32,564 nt of DNA, from assembly GCA_021740225.1 (NCBI GenBank), contig JAIPAF010000005.1, positions 1 through 32,564 on the forward strand, in the 5' to 3' direction. Position 1 is the first letter of the stretch; every line of letters begins with the position of its first letter. The notes beneath the pieces are model-generated. The model saw only the letters and a list, made by a program, of their open reading frames with translations, ran no database searches and had not been told where the DNA came from. The position numbers were made by a program, and so were the translations under genes. This DNA is from Bacteroidales bacterium (lineage in GTDB: Bacteria; Bacteroidota; Bacteroidia; Bacteroidales; UBA12077). This document shows positions 1-7,429 of the stretch, in pieces.

Positions 1-2851
1 CAGAATCGTAATGACCCTCGCCAATGTAGGGATTAACCGTGAAATAGCCTACTCTGAAAGAGGTAAGATTATGAAAGAAATGGGTTCCCTGACTGGGATC
101 GATACGGTAGTTGTTTAGGCCGGATTCTACGATTACCCTCGCTTGCGAAATTTGGCCCCATTTTACCGGTATCCCCAGGGTATGATCGGCCGTACCCCAT
201 CTTCCGGGTCCGACCAGTAAATAATTTCTGTTTTCTTCACGGAACTGATCATTCAATTTACCCACTTCATCGGCTATTTCCTTGCTTTTTAGTGAGGAAA
301 AATTATCGGGTACCACATAAACAATATCATACAAATCGTCAATTTTGCCATTTCCCAGGGCTGCTTCCGAATAGATCAGCGTTTCATCTACATCGACTTC
401 TTCCAGATCAAAATGGTTTTCCTGGGCATTGTCAACGATCGGCCGAATCTGGAGGAAATTGAAGATAATGGGTTCATCATTGTTGACATTCAAATCTACG
501 GCAAATTCTATTTCTATTGGATTGTTAATTTCTTTTTCAAACACTTCCAGCAGGTCCTGGAGGATTTCATCGAGGGGGATGACCTTATGCTTTAATACGT
601 TGGCAAATGTAATGATTTTTTTGCCTTTGTGTATGGTTCCTTCCCTGAGCATGTTATTCTGGAAGTCATAAGTGGAGGTTGCATGTTTAAGCGACTTATC
701 CTTTTCGGCGTCTTTAATTCTCATTCTGAGAAGGTTTACTGCCTCATCGGTTGAAGAAACGAAATTTTCCGGGTTTAGATCGAGTGCATAAAAGTATTTT
801 TGTGTGTCCTTTATGGCCATATCCAGGGTAGAGAGTTGAATGATCTTGTTGGGATGTTTTGGGGAGAATCGCAGCGAAACCCCTCCATCAACGATTTGTT
901 TCCCCAGTCCGAAAGCGATGTTGGCTATTCCTTCATCTGATTTTTCTGGTTCTACGGGATAGAAATTAATCGAACGGGCCACACCCGACATGGTGGGATA
1001 AAATTTATCGTTGTACATTGAACCACAGACCTCCTGCAGTATAATCCCCATTTTTTCTTCATCAATAACATTTGAAGTGGCCGCCATGTAAGCTTTGCTA
1101 TTCTGAAAATATACCGAGGCATACACACTCTTGATCGCCTGAGAGAGCAGTTGGATCATTTTGGTATTGTCATCAACCCGGGGCACCATATATGTATTGT
1201 AAATACCAGCAAAAGGCTGATAATGTGAGTCCTCAAGTTTGCTTGAAGAGCGGACGGCAATAGGATTATTGACCACGGAAACAAAAGCATACAGATCCTG
1301 ATAAATCCGACTGGGTAAGCGGGCTTCCACAAAATGATCCAATATCTCCTTATCGGTTCTTTCTGACAAACCAATCTTGTAAAGATCGTTACCTTCCATG
1401 AATTCATCGAATATATCGGTGCTAAGAACCACTGTTCGGGGAATGGTGATAAGCAGGTTGGGATATTTCTCGAAAAGCTGATTTTTTTTGATCACAGAAT
1501 TGGCAAAAGCAAGTCCACGCGCTTTTCCGCCAATAGACCCTTCTCCTATTCTTGAGAATATGATATACTCATCAAAACTGTCTTTGTCGAATTTTGCAAT
1601 GATGCCCCTGCCTTTATTCATACGGTAGGTGGAAATGGCCTTCAAGATGTAATTTCTTGCTTCATCCAGTGAATTGAAATCATTGAGTCTTAAATATTTG
1701 AATAGCTGGGCGATTGGAAATATAGCCCTGGCGTTAAGCCATTTGGAAAAATCGTTTCGCGAGGCATGATATTCAAGCGAATCATTAGGGATTTTCATAA
1801 TCATTTCCTGCAAGGACTGCAGATCATAAGCACGGCCAATGGGCTCCGTGGTTTTTGGATTTCTGAATACGAATTCTCCGAATGCGAAGTGGTTGATGAT
1901 GTAATTTTTCAATTCAATGGTAAGGGTTTTGGAGTATTTATGCAGAAACCCTGCATTGTGTTTTTTAACCCGTTTCTCGTTTTTCCGGTCTGACGATTGT
2001 ATAAGAAAGGGTATGAACTCATCATGGCTTCTTACTTTTTCGCATAATTTAATACCGGCATATTTGTCTTTTATGCCGTTTCTTTTATAGCTCATGTCGG
2101 AGATAACCCCCATCAGGTTGTATTTGTATTTTTCGAATAGCTCTACCGCTTCTTCGTAGGTAGTGGCCAGAAGAATCTTCGGTCTTCCCCTTTTTCTGAG
2201 CATCCTTTGATGTTCATTTAAAGCTTCTCTTACATATTCCTTCGATTGCTTAAATATAATTTTGTATATATTGGGCAGATAAGAGGATATATACCGGATA
2301 GAATTTTCCACCAGCAGTATGGTCTGAACCCCGACCACTTCCACATCATATTCCACATTCATCTTATCTTCTATCAGCTTAATGATTGCCAGTAATAAAT
2401 CAGCATTTCCCAACCAGCAGAAAACATAGTCGATACCGCTCAAATCCTCATGCTGTATCCGCAACGATACTTCTCTTGAAAACGGAGTGAGCACTACAAT
2501 GGGTTTTCCCGGATATTCCCTTTTAATTTCGTTGGCCAGGCCGAACGTGTCGTATCCACCGATGGTAAGCATTGTGATCACCAAATCGATCTGGTCATTC
2601 CTTAATTTCTCAAAGGCTTCTTCTGCCGAATTGGCCATCACGAAAATGGGAGGATAACGCAGATTCAGTGAAACGTACTCGTTAAAGATCTGTTCGTCAA
2701 TTCGGCCATCCTCCTCAATCATAAATGCATCATAACTGCTCGCAATGAGTAAAACTTTATGAATGCGCTTTTGCATTAAAAGACTGAAAGAAGTATCACT
2801 AAAGTCTAGATTTAATGAGTTTTTATATTGGGTGTAAAATGACATAGACAT
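1..2851 (-). CDS. PEP/pyruvate-binding (PPDK N-terminal ATP-grasp) protein with two N-terminal receiver-like modules; partial, C-terminus beyond window start
   Basis: Continuous minus-strand frame from ATG at 2851 (MSMSFYTQYKNSLNLDFSDTSFSLLMQKRIHKVLLIASSYDAFMIEEDGR...) to the window edge; missing from the ORF track because it has no stop in the window. ATP-grasp-like motifs: SRIGEGSIGGKARGLAFA, AVRSSSKLEDSHYQPFAGIYNTYM, LQEVCGSMYNDKFYPTMSGVARS, NFLQIRPI. Frame checked at ~1558 and ~31. Confidence 0.85.
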   Translation of the reverse strand, partial: MSMSFYTQYKNSLNLDFSDTSFSLLMQKRIHKVLLIASSYDAFMIEEDGRIDEQIFNEYVSLNLRYPPIFVMANSAEEAFEKLRNDQIDLVITMLTIGGYDTFGLANEIKREYPGKPIVVLTPFSREVSLRIQHEDLSGIDYVFCWLGNADLLLAIIKLIEDKMNVEYDVEVVGVQTILLVENSIRYISSYLPNIYKIIFKQSKEYVREALNEHQRMLRKRGRPKILLATTYEEAVELFEKYKYNLMGVISDMSYKRNGIKDKYAGIKLCEKVRSHDEFIPFLIQSSDRKNEKRVKKHNAGFLHKYSKTLTIELKNYIINHFAFGEFVFRNPKTTEPIGRAYDLQSLQEMIMKIPNDSLEYHASRNDFSKWLNARAIFPIAQLFKYLRLNDFNSLDEARNYILKAISTYRMNKGRGIIAKFDKDSFDEYIIFSRIGEGSIGGKARGLAFANSVIKKNQLFEKYPNLLITIPRTVVLSTDIFDEFMEGNDLYKIGLSERTDKEILDHFVEARLPSRIYQDLYAFVSVVNNPIAVRSSSKLEDSHYQPFAGIYNTYMVPRVDDNTKMIQLLSQAIKSVYASVYFQNSKAYMAATSNVIDEEKMGIILQEVCGSMYNDKFYPTMSGVARSINFYPVEPEKSDEGIANIAFGLGKQIVDGGVSLRFSPKHPNKIIQLSTLDMAIKDTQKYFYALDLNPENFVSSTDEAVNLLRMRIKDAEKDKSLKHATSTYDFQNNMLREGTIHKGKKIITFANVLKHKVIPLDEILQDLLEVFEKEINNPIEIEFAVDLNVNNDEPIIFNFLQIRPIVDNAQENHFDLEEVDVDETLIYSEAALGNGKIDDLYDIVYVVPDNFSSLKSKEIADEVGKLNDQFREENRNYLLVGPGRWGTADHTLGIPVKWGQISQARVIVESGLNNYRIDPSQGTHFFHNLTSFRVGYFTVNPYIGEGHYDS

Positions 2852-3029
2852 AATCTCAATTGTGTTTATTATTATGTTGTTGGATTATATTATATATAAC
2901 TCGTTGTTTTTAACTTTATTTTCATAATTGTTTACAGTAAAAGTACGGTTTTCATTCGGATAATAGTTTATTAAAAGTTTGAATTTCAAATTAATTTATG
3001 TGCCAACTTCAAAAATTCTGCTTGTATCA

Positions 3030-3093
3030 CCATGGAACCCTCATGCTTATTCATGTTCTTGTTGTGTAAGTTATTAGATGAGGGTTTCATTGG
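3030..3093. repeat. Intergenic inverted repeat: CCATGGAACCCTCAT (3030-3044) / ATGAGGGTTTCATTGG (3078-3093), 33-nt spacer
   Basis: Arms are complementary apart from one bulge and one mismatch (possible G:U); located between divergent genes. Confidence 0.75.
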
Positions 3094-3206
3094 AATAACG
3101 AATATCTATATTGATTTTTCATGATGTTTATTAATAATAAGGATATTCAAAAGAAAAAGCATTATTTTTGTCTTCTTTAGAGGTGGTCAATCAAAAAGGG
3201 AGCCTA

Positions 3207-4304
3207 ATGGCATTAAGATGTGGAATTGTAGGATTGCCGAACGTTGGAAAATCAACCCTATTTAATAGTCTTTCGAGGGCAAAAGCTGAATCAGCCAACT
3301 ATCCTTTTTGTACCATTGATCCAAATGTGGGGACCATTCCGGTACCCGACAAAAGGTTATATAGGATTGCCGGGCTGGTTAAGCCTGAAAAAGTGGTGCC
3401 TGCGACTATAGAATTTGTTGATATTGCTGGTTTGGTGAAAGGTGCCAGCAAAGGAGAGGGGCTCGGGAACCAGTTTCTGGCCAATATCCGCGAAACCGAT
3501 GCGATAATCCATATCCTGCGATGTTTTGATGACGATAATGTGGCTCATGTGGATGCTTCTGTTGATCCGGTTCGTGATAAAGAAGTGGTAGACATTGAAC
3601 TTCAGTTAAAGGACCTCGAGACGGTACGTAACCGTATGCAAAAAATTGACAAACAGGCAAAATCGGGGGATAAGGATGCAAAAAAGCTGATGAAAATATT
3701 GCAAAAACATGAGGAATACCTGTCTCAGGGAAAGCCGGTGCGTGATCTGAAGCTGGATAAAGAAGAGAAGAGTATGGTAAAGGATCTTCATCTTTTAACT
3801 GATAAACCGGTTCTTTATGTATGCAATGTGGATGAGGCTTCTGCTATTAAAGGAAACCGCTATTCAGAGCAGATAAAAAAAGCAGTTGCCGGTGAAGAGG
3901 CAGAGGTCCTTGTTGTTGCGGCTTCTGTGGAAGCGGAAATAGCCGAATTGGAAACTGAAGAAGAGCGCCAAATGTTTCTGGAAGAGTTTGGTTTAAAAGA
4001 ATCTGGATTGAATAAGTTGATTCACGCAGCTTATAGGTTGCTTCATCTGGAGACTTTCTTTACTATCGGACCCAAAGAAGTGAGGGCTTGGACGGTCAAA
4101 ACAGGGACTCCTGCGTCTAAAGCCGGTGGGATGATCCATTCTGATTTTGAGCGCGGCTTTATCAAAGCTGAAGTAATCAAGTATCCTGATTTTATTGACA
4201 AGGGCTCTGAGTCGGCGTGCAGGGAGGCAGGGAAGATTTACCTTGAAGGTAAGGATTATATTGTAAAAGATGGTGATATCATTACTTTTAAATTCAATGT
4301 GTGA
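3207..4304 (+). CDS. ychF: Redox-regulated ATPase YchF (Obg-family GTPase fold)
   Basis: MALRCGIVGLPNVGKSTLFNSLSRAKAESANYPFCTIDPNVG, DIAGLVKGASKGEGLGNQFL, C-terminal TGS-like region. ATG at 3207 preferred over the TTG at 3168, which overlaps a TATTTTTG -7-like element (3163-3170). Confidence 0.97.
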   Translation: MALRCGIVGLPNVGKSTLFNSLSRAKAESANYPFCTIDPNVGTIPVPDKRLYRIAGLVKPEKVVPATIEFVDIAGLVKGASKGEGLGNQFLANIRETDAIIHILRCFDDDNVAHVDASVDPVRDKEVVDIELQLKDLETVRNRMQKIDKQAKSGDKDAKKLMKILQKHEEYLSQGKPVRDLKLDKEEKSMVKDLHLLTDKPVLYVCNVDEASAIKGNRYSEQIKKAVAGEEAEVLVVAASVEAEIAELETEEERQMFLEEFGLKESGLNKLIHAAYRLLHLETFFTIGPKEVRAWTVKTGTPASKAGGMIHSDFERGFIKAEVIKYPDFIDKGSESACREAGKIYLEGKDYIVKDGDIITFKFNV

Positions 4305-4324
4305 TGGATAGAAAATAAAGTAAA

Positions 4325-4642
4325 ATGGCTTGGATCTATTTGTTTATAGCTGGATTTTTTGAGATAGCATGGGCTGTGGGGATGAAATTCACCCGGGGAT
4401 TTACACGGCTATGGCCAACACTGGGGGTTTTGATTATTATGATTCTGAGTGTTTATTTTTTGTCTCTGGCTATAAAGTCTATTCCGGTGGGTACAGCTTA
4501 TGCCGTGTGGACGGGTATTGGTATTGCCGGCACTTCTGTAGTGGGCATGATGCTTTTTGATGAATCGACAAGTGTCATCAGAATCCTTTTAATATTGCTT
4601 ATTCTTATAGCCATTCTTGGTTTAAAGCTCTTGCCCAAATAA
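4325..4642 (+). CDS. gdx: Small multidrug resistance family protein, Gdx/SugE-like (guanidinium exporter subtype)
   Basis: 105 aa, four hydrophobic segments, MAWIYLFIAGFFEIAWAVGMKFTRGF and PVGTAYAVWTGIGIAG, closely resembling E. coli SugE/Gdx. Confidence 0.9.
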   Translation: MAWIYLFIAGFFEIAWAVGMKFTRGFTRLWPTLGVLIIMILSVYFLSLAIKSIPVGTAYAVWTGIGIAGTSVVGMMLFDESTSVIRILLILLILIAILGLKLLPK

Positions 4643-4855
4643 ATGATTGATGAGTCTGGTATAAAAAGGGGTAAGATAAATAACTCGCCACAATTCCAAT
4701 AAGTATGTTGGGAACTCCAACCCTTTTTAAACTGAACGCATTGATAGAAAGCATAAGCGAGGAAAAAATAGCAGAAGGGTCAGCTAAAAGTATTTTACCT
4801 CCTTGTATATTTTTGGCGCATTTTTCTTGATAATGAAAAAAATATTTTGGATTTG

Positions 4856-4885
4856 TTGAAATTATCCAAATTTATATTACATTTG
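4856..4885 (+). promoter_or_regulatory. Putative Bacteroidetes-type promoter for the RRM gene (TTG 4856-4858, N19, TACATTTG 4878-4885)
   Basis: Matches TAnnTTTG -7 with a -33 TTG at 19-nt spacing; ~40 nt upstream of ATG 4925. Confidence 0.5.
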
Positions 4886-4924
4886 TTATATATTAATATT
4901 TCTTTTTCTCAAAAATTTAAGTTT

Positions 4925-5185
4925 ATGAACATTTATGTAGGAAACCTGGATTATAATCTTCAGGAAAGTGAATTAGAAAAGATCTTCAGTGAGTATGGAG
5001 AAGTAGCCTCGGTGAAAATCATCAAGGATAAGTATACTGGTAAGGCAAAGGGATTTGGTTTTGTTGAAATGCCTGACGATGAAGAAGCCAATAATGCAAT
5101 AGAGGAATTGAACGGAACGGAAGTGAGTGGCAGACAAATGAAAGTAAACAAAGCAAGACCAAGGAGAGAAAACCCCAATCGTTAA
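4925..5185 (+). CDS. RRM-domain RNA-binding protein
   Basis: MNIYVGNLDYNLQESELEKIFSEYGEV (RNP2 IYVGNL) and KGFGFVEM (RNP1), Arg-rich tail RPRRENPNR. ATG 4925 chosen over TTG 4847, which lies upstream of the putative promoter. Confidence 0.95.
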   Translation: MNIYVGNLDYNLQESELEKIFSEYGEVASVKIIKDKYTGKAKGFGFVEMPDDEEANNAIEELNGTEVSGRQMKVNKARPRRENPNR

Positions 5186-5251
5186 AAGGGTATTGGATCA
5201 TTCTGTTAAGGGATGGATTGCAAATTCAGAGCGCTCTTAGATGAAGATATC

Positions 5252-5294
5252 AACCAGCACCATTAATGACAAAAATGCGTGCTGGTTTTATTTT
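5252..5294 (+). terminator. Rho-independent terminator downstream of the RRM gene
   Basis: AACCAGCAC (5252-5260) / GTGCTGGTT (5279-5287), perfect 9-bp stem followed by TTATTTTTAT. Confidence 0.75.
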
Positions 5295-5334
5295 TATGGC
5301 TTTCCACCGCTACCTGGCTTGATTGCATAAATAT

Positions 5335-6255
5335 TTATTGCAATCTGAAGAAATAGGTGATGGTGCCTTTTTGGTAGGCCGGAGCGTCGGATTTGCGGTC
5401 AAATTTGGCTTTTAGTGCGGCTTTTTTAGCTGCATTCAGCAGTTTATCATTCAGGGTAGTTGATCCTTTTACCCCGGAGACTGCTTTTGTGACATTACCG
5501 TATTTATCCACAGTAATTTCAACCACTACTTTGCCTTCAACCTGGTAATTATAATCAGGTTTGGGAAGCGATTCGGGATTTCGTCCCTGAAGACTAAAGT
5601 CAATCCCTCCCATGCCTTGGCTATCGATGTTGGCATGGTTATCGGATAAAGGCGATCCGGATTCCCTGCCCTGGTTTCCGGAACCTTCGGTTTCCCCTTC
5701 GCTTTCCCCGGATTCTTCAGTACTTTGACCGGGGTAAAGCGCATTTTCGTTGACCTCGCGTTCAGGTTGTGTCTCTTCTTCCTGCTGTTGACTCTCTTGC
5801 TGCTCTTCCTGCTCCGTATCTGTGGGTTGGGTTTCCTGTTCCTGTTGCTCCTCCTCTTTTTCGGTGGGTTGATTTTCTTTTTCCTGTTGTTTCTTTGTTT
5901 TCTCTTCTTTTTGATCCATAGCGGGTGCATCTTCAAAATCCTGTGTAGCTATATCCTCTTCTTTCTGGCTGGAGGTTTCTTCCTGGGAAGTTTGTTTTTC
6001 CCGGTTTGGGGATTGTGACTGTTCTTCACGGCTTTCTTGAGATTCGGTTTGTGAGGATTTTTGTATAGCGTTTTCTTGAAGCTCTTCAGCTCCCGAGGCA
6101 TCTCGGGTATTCCCAAAATTAATCATTATTCCTTTCTCAGCAGGGAGGGGCAATGGAGTGGAAAATCCAAAAAAAACAAATAAAAGGGCAAGTATACCAT
6201 GGAAAATGATGGTACCCAATATCCCAGTTTTATGTTTCTTTAGAAATTCCAGCAT
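5335..6255 (-). CDS. tonB: TonB-like energy transducer with Glu/Gln-rich linker
   Basis: N-terminal TM (TGILGTIIFHGILALLFVFFGF), long E/Q/S/T-rich spacer, C-terminal TonB-like domain VVVEITVDKYGNVTKAVSGVKGSTTLNDKLLNAAKKAALKAKF; directly after exbB/exbD. Confidence 0.85.
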   Translation of the reverse strand: MLEFLKKHKTGILGTIIFHGILALLFVFFGFSTPLPLPAEKGIMINFGNTRDASGAEELQENAIQKSSQTESQESREEQSQSPNREKQTSQEETSSQKEEDIATQDFEDAPAMDQKEEKTKKQQEKENQPTEKEEEQQEQETQPTDTEQEEQQESQQQEEETQPEREVNENALYPGQSTEESGESEGETEGSGNQGRESGSPLSDNHANIDSQGMGGIDFSLQGRNPESLPKPDYNYQVEGKVVVEITVDKYGNVTKAVSGVKGSTTLNDKLLNAAKKAALKAKFDRKSDAPAYQKGTITYFFRLQ

Positions 6256-6268
6256 TTCTAACGTTTAT

Positions 6269-6667
6269 TTATTTTGCTGTGGTGGCCAAAATTAATTTCC
6301 ATTCGTTACGATTCGCAATGTTCATTACTTTTACAACCTCTTCGATCGGAACCCTCCTGTCTGCGTTAAGTGAGATGGTGGGTTCTTCAACATTTTTTTG
6401 ACTGAATCTTTCTTTTAGAACGTATTCCATTTGTGAAAATTTTACCTGTTGCGATCCTACATAATATTCCAGATCACTGGTAATGGAGACCGTTTCCACA
6501 GGGGAGGCGGCAGTCTGGTTTGAACTTCTTGGAAGAAGGAGTTTTAGGGCGTTGGGATTGATAAGTGTGGAAGTTACCATAAAGAATATAAGTAACATGA
6601 ACACGATATCGGTCATTCCCGCCATACTGTAACTTGTGCTGATTTTATTTCTTGGTTTCAGATTCAT
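6269..6667 (-). CDS. exbD: ExbD/TolR family biopolymer transport protein
   Basis: 132 aa, MAGMTDIVFMLLIFFMVTSTLI single TM with conserved Asp. Confidence 0.93.
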   Translation of the reverse strand: MNLKPRNKISTSYSMAGMTDIVFMLLIFFMVTSTLINPNALKLLLPRSSNQTAASPVETVSITSDLEYYVGSQQVKFSQMEYVLKERFSQKNVEEPTISLNADRRVPIEEVVKVMNIANRNEWKLILATTAK

Positions 6668-6686
6668 AGTATTGAGATGGCATTAA

Positions 6687-7391
6687 TCATTCAACCGGTT
6701 CGTTCAATAAGTCCATAAATTCGGTGGTATTGGCCTCAAGCTGATAGACCACCTTTTCTACCTTTGTCACCAATACGTTATAAGCCAGATAGGCGATGAT
6801 TCCCACCATCAATCCCGCTACCGTAGTGACCATAGCGGTATAAATTCCGCTTGACAGCAGGGTAATGTCGATATTGCTGCCGGCGTTGGCCATATCATAA
6901 AATGCACGGATCATCCCCATTACCGTACCCAGAAATCCAATCATCGGTGCGGCGCCTGCTGCGGTTGCCAGGGTGGGAAGTCCTTTCTCAAGTTTGGAAA
7001 TTTCTAGTTTTCCTACGTTTTCAATAGCCGTATTGATGTCGTTAAGCGGTCTTCCTATTCGCTGGATCCCTTTTTCTATCATGCGGGCTACGGGATTATC
7101 CAAGGTCTGACAAAGTGTTAAGGCCGATTCTACTTTATCATCGTGAATGTAATCTTTGATCTTGTTCATGAAATTGATGTCTGTCTTGGCCGCGGCTGAT
7201 ATGGCGAAATACCGTTCAATAAAAATATAAATGGCTATGATGGATAAAATGACAATGGGAAGCATGACCCAGCCTCCTTTAAGAGCAAGTTCCCAGAAAG
7301 AAAGGGTTAGCTCCCCGTTAGCTTCTCCCTGAACGGCATTGGACAGAGTATCCTGTGTTTGGGCTTGTAAAAACATGAAAAAATGGCTCAT
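6687..7391 (-). CDS. exbB: MotA/TolQ/ExbB proton channel family protein
   Basis: ATG 7391 (track uses GTG 7400). GGWVMLPIVILSIIAIYIFIERYFAI, GLPTLATAAGAAPMIGFLGTVMGMIRAF, IYTAMVTTVAGLMVGIIAYLAYN. Confidence 0.95.
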   Translation of the reverse strand: MSHFFMFLQAQTQDTLSNAVQGEANGELTLSFWELALKGGWVMLPIVILSIIAIYIFIERYFAISAAAKTDINFMNKIKDYIHDDKVESALTLCQTLDNPVARMIEKGIQRIGRPLNDINTAIENVGKLEISKLEKGLPTLATAAGAAPMIGFLGTVMGMIRAFYDMANAGSNIDITLLSSGIYTAMVTTVAGLMVGIIAYLAYNVLVTKVEKVVYQLEANTTEFMDLLNEPVE

Positions 7392-7429
7392 ACGTATCAC
7401 TTTGTAAATTTTAAAACAAAAATAAAAAA

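Noticed and set aside
413-1993. Short ORFs of the track at 413-671, 1156-1407 and 1766-1993
   Set aside because: All lie within the long minus-strand PPDK-like frame that runs off the left edge; out-of-frame or antisense noise.
3032-3124. 30-codon ORF (MEPSCLFMFLLCKLLDEGF...) across the 3030-3093 inverted repeat
   Set aside because: No clear ribosome-binding context or homology; the inverted repeat itself is the more parsimonious signal.
3299-3791. Several short minus-strand ORFs inside ychF
   Set aside because: Overlap a strongly conserved GTPase gene; no homology-like motifs or start context.
4305-4324. Guanidine riboswitch expected before gdx
   Set aside because: Only 20 bp separate ychF and gdx, too short for a known guanidine aptamer; if regulated it must be from further upstream.
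5725-6018. 97-aa Leu/Phe-rich plus-strand ORF
   Set aside because: Antisense of the Glu/Gln-rich TonB linker (CTC/TTC/CTT codons), which automatically yields a fake hydrophobic protein.
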